Positions 60,020 through 64,000 of a stretch of 64,000 bases of DNA are shown here, in pieces. This DNA comes from Laccaria trichodermophora (lineage: Eukaryota; Basidiomycota; Agaricomycetes; Agaricales; Hydnangiaceae), in contig JACTVC010000023.1 in assembly GCA_018417955.1 (NCBI GenBank), positions 862,762 through 926,761 on the forward strand, written 5' to 3'. The position numbers were made by a program, and so were the translations under genes. The notes below the pieces were generated by a model. The model was not told where the DNA came from. It was given only the letters and a program-made list of their open reading frames with translations, and ran no database searches. How positions within the stretch are numbered: the stretch's first letter is position 1; each line of letters starts with the position of its first letter.

Positions 60020-62830
60020 TGTCATATGGCGTAACTCGACGGCTGGAGGAGAGTGGGCACGAATTGTGGCTGTATTACTCGTTGGTGGTGGCGTACGGAA
60101 TAAACAGGAAAAAGACTTGCGAGAGAGGCCATGATGGTAGAAGAATGATGTCAGAAAAGTGGTGGTTGTGGTGGTTGATATGAAGGAAGCGCAATGTGAC
60201 TCTGTTGACCAACAGTCAATATCGTCACAACATCTCTTCGGACTTCAACCACATCTCCGACCCCAACCACCAGTGTTTTTTTTTCCAGCTTACCCAGAAA
60301 GGTCACAACATTCGCGACTTCAACCACCCTTTCAATAACCGTAATTCTAGGTTTGTTTTTGTGGTTTATGCCTAGGGTAACAACCGCCAGGCCTCGGAAT
60401 CACTATTCACCTGTGGCGTTCATTGAGCCCTTATCTGACCCAATAGGCAGGGCAGGTTGTTTAGCTTGCCCCTACACGATTGAACCAGGAAAGGGTGGCC
60501 TCAGGGCGCATGTCAAGCACAATCACTGTCAAACTGCAGTAGTTGTTATAAATTCAAAAAGTGAGCGTTCCAACCAGCAGCCCCATCTCCAAACAATCAG
60601 CTTTTTTTCATTTATTTTAGAAGCAGGCACTGGCACTGAGATTGGTCAATCGGTCAGGCCGGCAATAAATCAGGAGATATCATGCATTTTCAAGTGTGAC
60701 TATTCAGCAGTCTCCTGGAGGAAAGTTGAAGGGCATCTTTGCAAGATACACTCTATGTCCCAAGACGATTTCTCCACCAAATATGAACTTTTCCCACCAG
60801 CCGCTGGGATTTCCGTTATCACATCACCAGAACCCTCCCACCCTTCACCCGCCGCTGGGGTTTCCGTTAGTGCATCACCAGAACCCTCCCACCCTCCAGA
60901 CCTCAGTCACGAAGAAATTTCCACTGTGGTCGATATCTTGCAGAGGTTTCCGGATGAGATCGACGAAGAAGATGAAGATAGGCAGGAGGTCGTCGATGCT
61001 GTGCAGAAGGTTGTCCGCAAGTTGAAGGGGGTGAGGGTAAGATTTGTTCTCACAAAGACGTCACGTTGACCACTAAAGTAACTTCCAGCATAACCCATCT
61101 TTGGACGCCAACATACTCTCCCTCACAAACGCGAATATCAAGTTGCATTCGTTGAAGCTCATCAGTGCAAAGGAGGAAGAAGTCCGGAAACTCGGTGGCA
61201 AGTTGGGAGTAGCATTGTCCCTGGAGGAAACCAGGCGATTCATTGCACAAATTCGAAAACATGTATCATTTGAGGTCAGTTTTCGTCCTTTGCTTTTGTT
61301 GGGAAGGCTTTCATTCTACGTTTTATACTGAAGCCGGCTGTCGTTTCCTGATCAACGCAATTTTAACACATGTGGTTTCAAACCTCCGCACTTCTGCTCT
61401 TGGTACTGCCATAGTGCCTGAGTTTCGCATTCCTGAAACGTCATTAGAGCCAGGCGCATCATCTTACAGTGGGGCGGTTGATTACCTGATGGCCTTTGGG
61501 GAGCAGTGGGCTATAGGTCTGCATTTTTCATGCGAGAACGCTTTCACTTCTCACCCTCTTTCAGATCTTCTCGTTCGATCACCGAAGCTTGCGTTTACAG
61601 ATAACGATATCTACAAATCCCTCTCTTGCAATATCTATGAAGCGAAGCCCGACAATGTTCTCAAAGCCCTACCCCAAGCTGTGATAGCGGCAGTCGCGCA
61701 AGCCCAACGATTCGGGTATTTGTTGAATTTCTTTCAACGAAACTGGTACTGAATTCCGTCATAGGTTCCAGACTTTTCGAGGTTGTATAACAACCGGCGA
61801 AGAGTGGCTTTTCTTTGTGTATAACCAGAATACTAGTGGTTCCGGTGGAGTCGTGTCTTGGTTGTCGCAAATTCGTCTGGAATCTGACCTACGAGGATTG
61901 ACCTTGGTCCTCGGGTTGCTCCGTGACTGGGTGTGTTTCATGTCAATCTTATCACGCTTTCATATACCTGATCTCAAACGGCAGATCCAGAATGGGCAAA
62001 TAAAAGAAATGAAGTTCTGCACTTATGTTGGTCCCCCCGATGCCCTCCAGTCGAATAGCATAGCCGTTTCGCGACGTCGTGTTGAATAGTCCGGTGTTGC
62101 GGCTGTAAAGACGCTTAATGTTATATATCACCATCTTGGTTAAGCCCCACGGCGCGATGTATGTACGCGTCGAATGAGTCGACGTCATGATGACAACATC
62201 AACGAAGGACAATGGCAATGGAGGACGACAGAAGGTGGACACAAGTCACACAACAGTCGACTACCATATCAGCCTGTACATATATAACAGAATTGTAAGC
62301 AAAACTAAAGCGAACTCACAATACTTTGTCTCATCAAAGAACCTGCGCTACTGTGGGTTGGCGGCATCTAACAAGGATCTATCATCGCGGACTTGGGGAT
62401 GAGGGTCAACGTATATCTGAGATCGGGATTTGACTAAAATCTTACGATAGGTGGGCTTCACTTGACAAGGGTATTGACGACGGCCAGGCGATGGTGGTGT
62501 CGACAAGTTGTGGAGGTCTGTTGGCGGGTTTAAAGTGGTGATAAACCTGTAAGGTCCAGCGAGGAAAATAGACAGAAGAGCTGAACGCAGAGAGTACATC
62601 GCCGCTCAAACGATCTCCGGGGTGAATATAAATCGGGCATGCGGAAAAATTGGGATGCGAAGAAGGATTGAGTAGCAGCGCGCGTGGTATGTGGAACCAA
62701 CGTGGAACAGATGGTTTAACGCAAAGGTATGGGCGGGACGTTGGCCACTATAATGAAGTCCGAAAGGTAGAATGGAGGCTCCCGAGGGAGACTCACCTCG
62801 AGAGCAGAGCTCCATGTATTTTCTTTGCGT
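60020..62830 (+). repeat. Block Y, copy 2
   Basis: Partner of 36230-39660. Shorter, because the ubiquitin-like fragment (about 230 bases) and part of the following stretch (about 500 bases) are absent. The breakpoints fall inside otherwise collinear sequence. Confidence 0.85.
60368..62089 (+). pseudogene. Zinc-finger protein with PD-(D/E)XK-nuclease-like domain (copy 2), splice-site mutant
   Basis: Exon equivalents 60368-60560, 60621-61036, 61089-61274, 61327-61715, 61765-61930, 61985-62089. The N-terminus is longer than in copy 1 (MPRVTTARPRNHYSPVAF) and the first finger is CLACPYTIEPGKGGLRAHV with a following KHNH. The VDY, IYEAK and Gln motifs are unchanged. The third intron ends TTTTAT where copy 1 has TTTTAG, so the acceptor is lost. 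Using the next AG (CTGAAG) gives a stop within a few codons. Unless the intron is spliced in another way, the nuclease-like half is not made. Everything else is open, so the loss is probably recent. Confidence 0.6.
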
Positions 62831-63430
62831 AACATATGGAGTTACCCAGTTGCGCTTATCGCCTGAGGGGAGATGGTATTTCGCCGTTCAGGAGACGCAC
62901 AACAATCCCACAGACGTACTCGAGACTGTCTGTGGCTGTCGTTGACCAGAGGGCTGGCCTCGGATGTTGACACTTAGTGATGTCAACCGCTCCAAGCGCA
63001 AAAACAGAGTGCTGTGTTGGAACGTCGCACACCTCAACATGATCCCAGTTTCAGGCTGTCCAAGAACTTGACGTCAGCGCCCTTGTGCCATTGTCTCCCA
63101 CGTCGACCATAATCCCAAGTGGGAAGACCAACGATACCTTTCTCTGTGCGTGGAAATTGTAAAATGTTGGAATGCTTTGAAGAATGCGACGTTCACGATG
63201 TATTTATCAGTCAACGGGGGTAGAACTAAAGTGGTGATGAGAGGGAAAAGGCAAGAAAAGGTGGTGAATACCTCATACTTTGACGACGAGATTCGTGAAC
63301 ATCCTTGAGTCTGAAGAGGGCTATCGGATATCCCAGAATACAATGCCAAATCTTCGGTACGCAACTCAGAGAAGCTGAGTGGCCTTGTGACATCGGTTAG
63401 ACGCCAGTTGAGTTACGCATGTGAATGATG
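62830..63430 (+). repeat. Block X, copy C (partial)
   Basis: Collinear with 39660-40310 of copy B, including the segment that is inverted in copy A. Homology stops after GCATGTGAATGATG, before the secreted-protein pseudogene. Confidence 0.8.
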
Positions 63431-64000
63431 ACAAGTGAACTTGCGGGCTGCGGGCCATCGCTTCGCATGGCATTACGAGTCCTGGTTTTATATACCTACT
63501 GATCACATCAACCCCATTTTCCCACCCATCTCACCCCACTCCAATTTGACTGCAATTCTCCACCAGTCTTATTCCAATCCTCGTCTTTGTCTTTCTCATT
63601 CCTCGGCGGTTTACCCTCTTCATGGTTGGACTCGACTTTCTTGCATGTTGACTCTATCTGTCACCTATATGGTTCGTGCCAAAGGAATGAAGTCCACTCA
63701 GGGCGTTGAAGGCATCTATTAGGTGATGGGCGGTGCTTCGATTAAGCACCGTGTCTTCATGAATTCATAGAGCCGTGTGCATCCCTCAAGAGTTTCTTGG
63801 ACGTTGAGGTGTGTAGTGAACTCCCTGGATGCAGAAGCATCGGCTAACACTCTTTTGGGTAGTAGTCATGGGAGATTTAGTGCATTGACAAGTCCCAGCA
63901 CCCCTCAGTCACCGAAAACAGAATACCATATGCGATCTATCTTTTCTCATTTCGTCTTCCCAACCCTTCCGACATCACCGTCTCTCACAGTCAATACTCA
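63431..64000. other. Right-end stretch
   Basis: A plus frame 63435-63722 is open but has no motif. The last 300 bases look like ordinary intergenic sequence. No supported gene. Confidence 0.35.

Noticed and set aside
1..64000. CRISPR arrays, prokaryotic operons or Shine-Dalgarno sites
   Set aside because: The sequence is clearly fungal and spliced; no regularly spaced direct repeats of CRISPR type were seen.

Overview
The window is nuclear DNA of a filamentous basidiomycete, most likely an agaricomycete. Almost every gene is cut by 47-80 base GT-AG introns with CTNAC-type branch sites. The recognisable families are agaric ones: an adenylate-forming reductase, F-box proteins that start with a short F-box, DUF6697, a multi-pass membrane family, and a secreted GH128 glucanase. 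I built the gene models by hand from splice signals and reading-frame continuity. Family names come from memory of conserved motifs, not from a search.

Left part (1-14.2 kb): the C-terminal part of a TRM44-like tRNA methyltransferase runs off the left edge. Next come a six-exon adenylate-forming reductase (A-T-R, about 1160 aa), two tandem F-box genes, a repeat block (X, copy A), and a ten-exon membrane protein gene with a GC-AG intron.

Middle (14.2-36 kb): mostly gene debris. Two degenerate copies of one gene (15.0-16.3 and 23.1-24.2 kb) differ by an internal inversion. There is a gene with two tandem copies of a ubiquitin-like-looking domain, a broken caspase-like gene, a Pol III-promoter-bearing SINE-like piece, 1.2 kb of strand-biased pyrimidine tract, and a minisatellite. 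A 402-base perfect repeat around a single N is almost certainly an assembly artefact. A DUF6697 gene with an NLR-like N-terminus and a small coiled-coil membrane protein gene follow.

Right part (36-64 kb): a mosaic of duplicated blocks. Y (36.2-39.7 and 60.0-62.8 kb) carries a spliced gene for a protein with two zinc fingers and a PD-(D/E)XK-nuclease-like domain. X (9.4-11.9, 39.7-42.4 and 62.8-63.4 kb) carries a small cysteine-rich secreted-protein pseudogene. Z (42.4-44.2 and 53.4-55.2 kb) carries a GH128 gene, intact in one copy only. Y is followed directly by X in both places, and Z follows X in one. Between the blocks lie a new 122-aa gene, a 3.4-kb pseudogene of the TFIIIC subunit TFC4, a membrane protein gene, a 5'-truncated LINE with poly(A) and target-site duplication, a single-exon unknown gene and an F-box/LRR gene.

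Overall this is a repeat-rich, rapidly rearranging region where housekeeping-type genes lie at the left end and duplicated, decaying accessory genes fill the rest. The best candidate for something little described is the zinc-finger/nuclease gene and the modular Y-X-Z unit that carries it.
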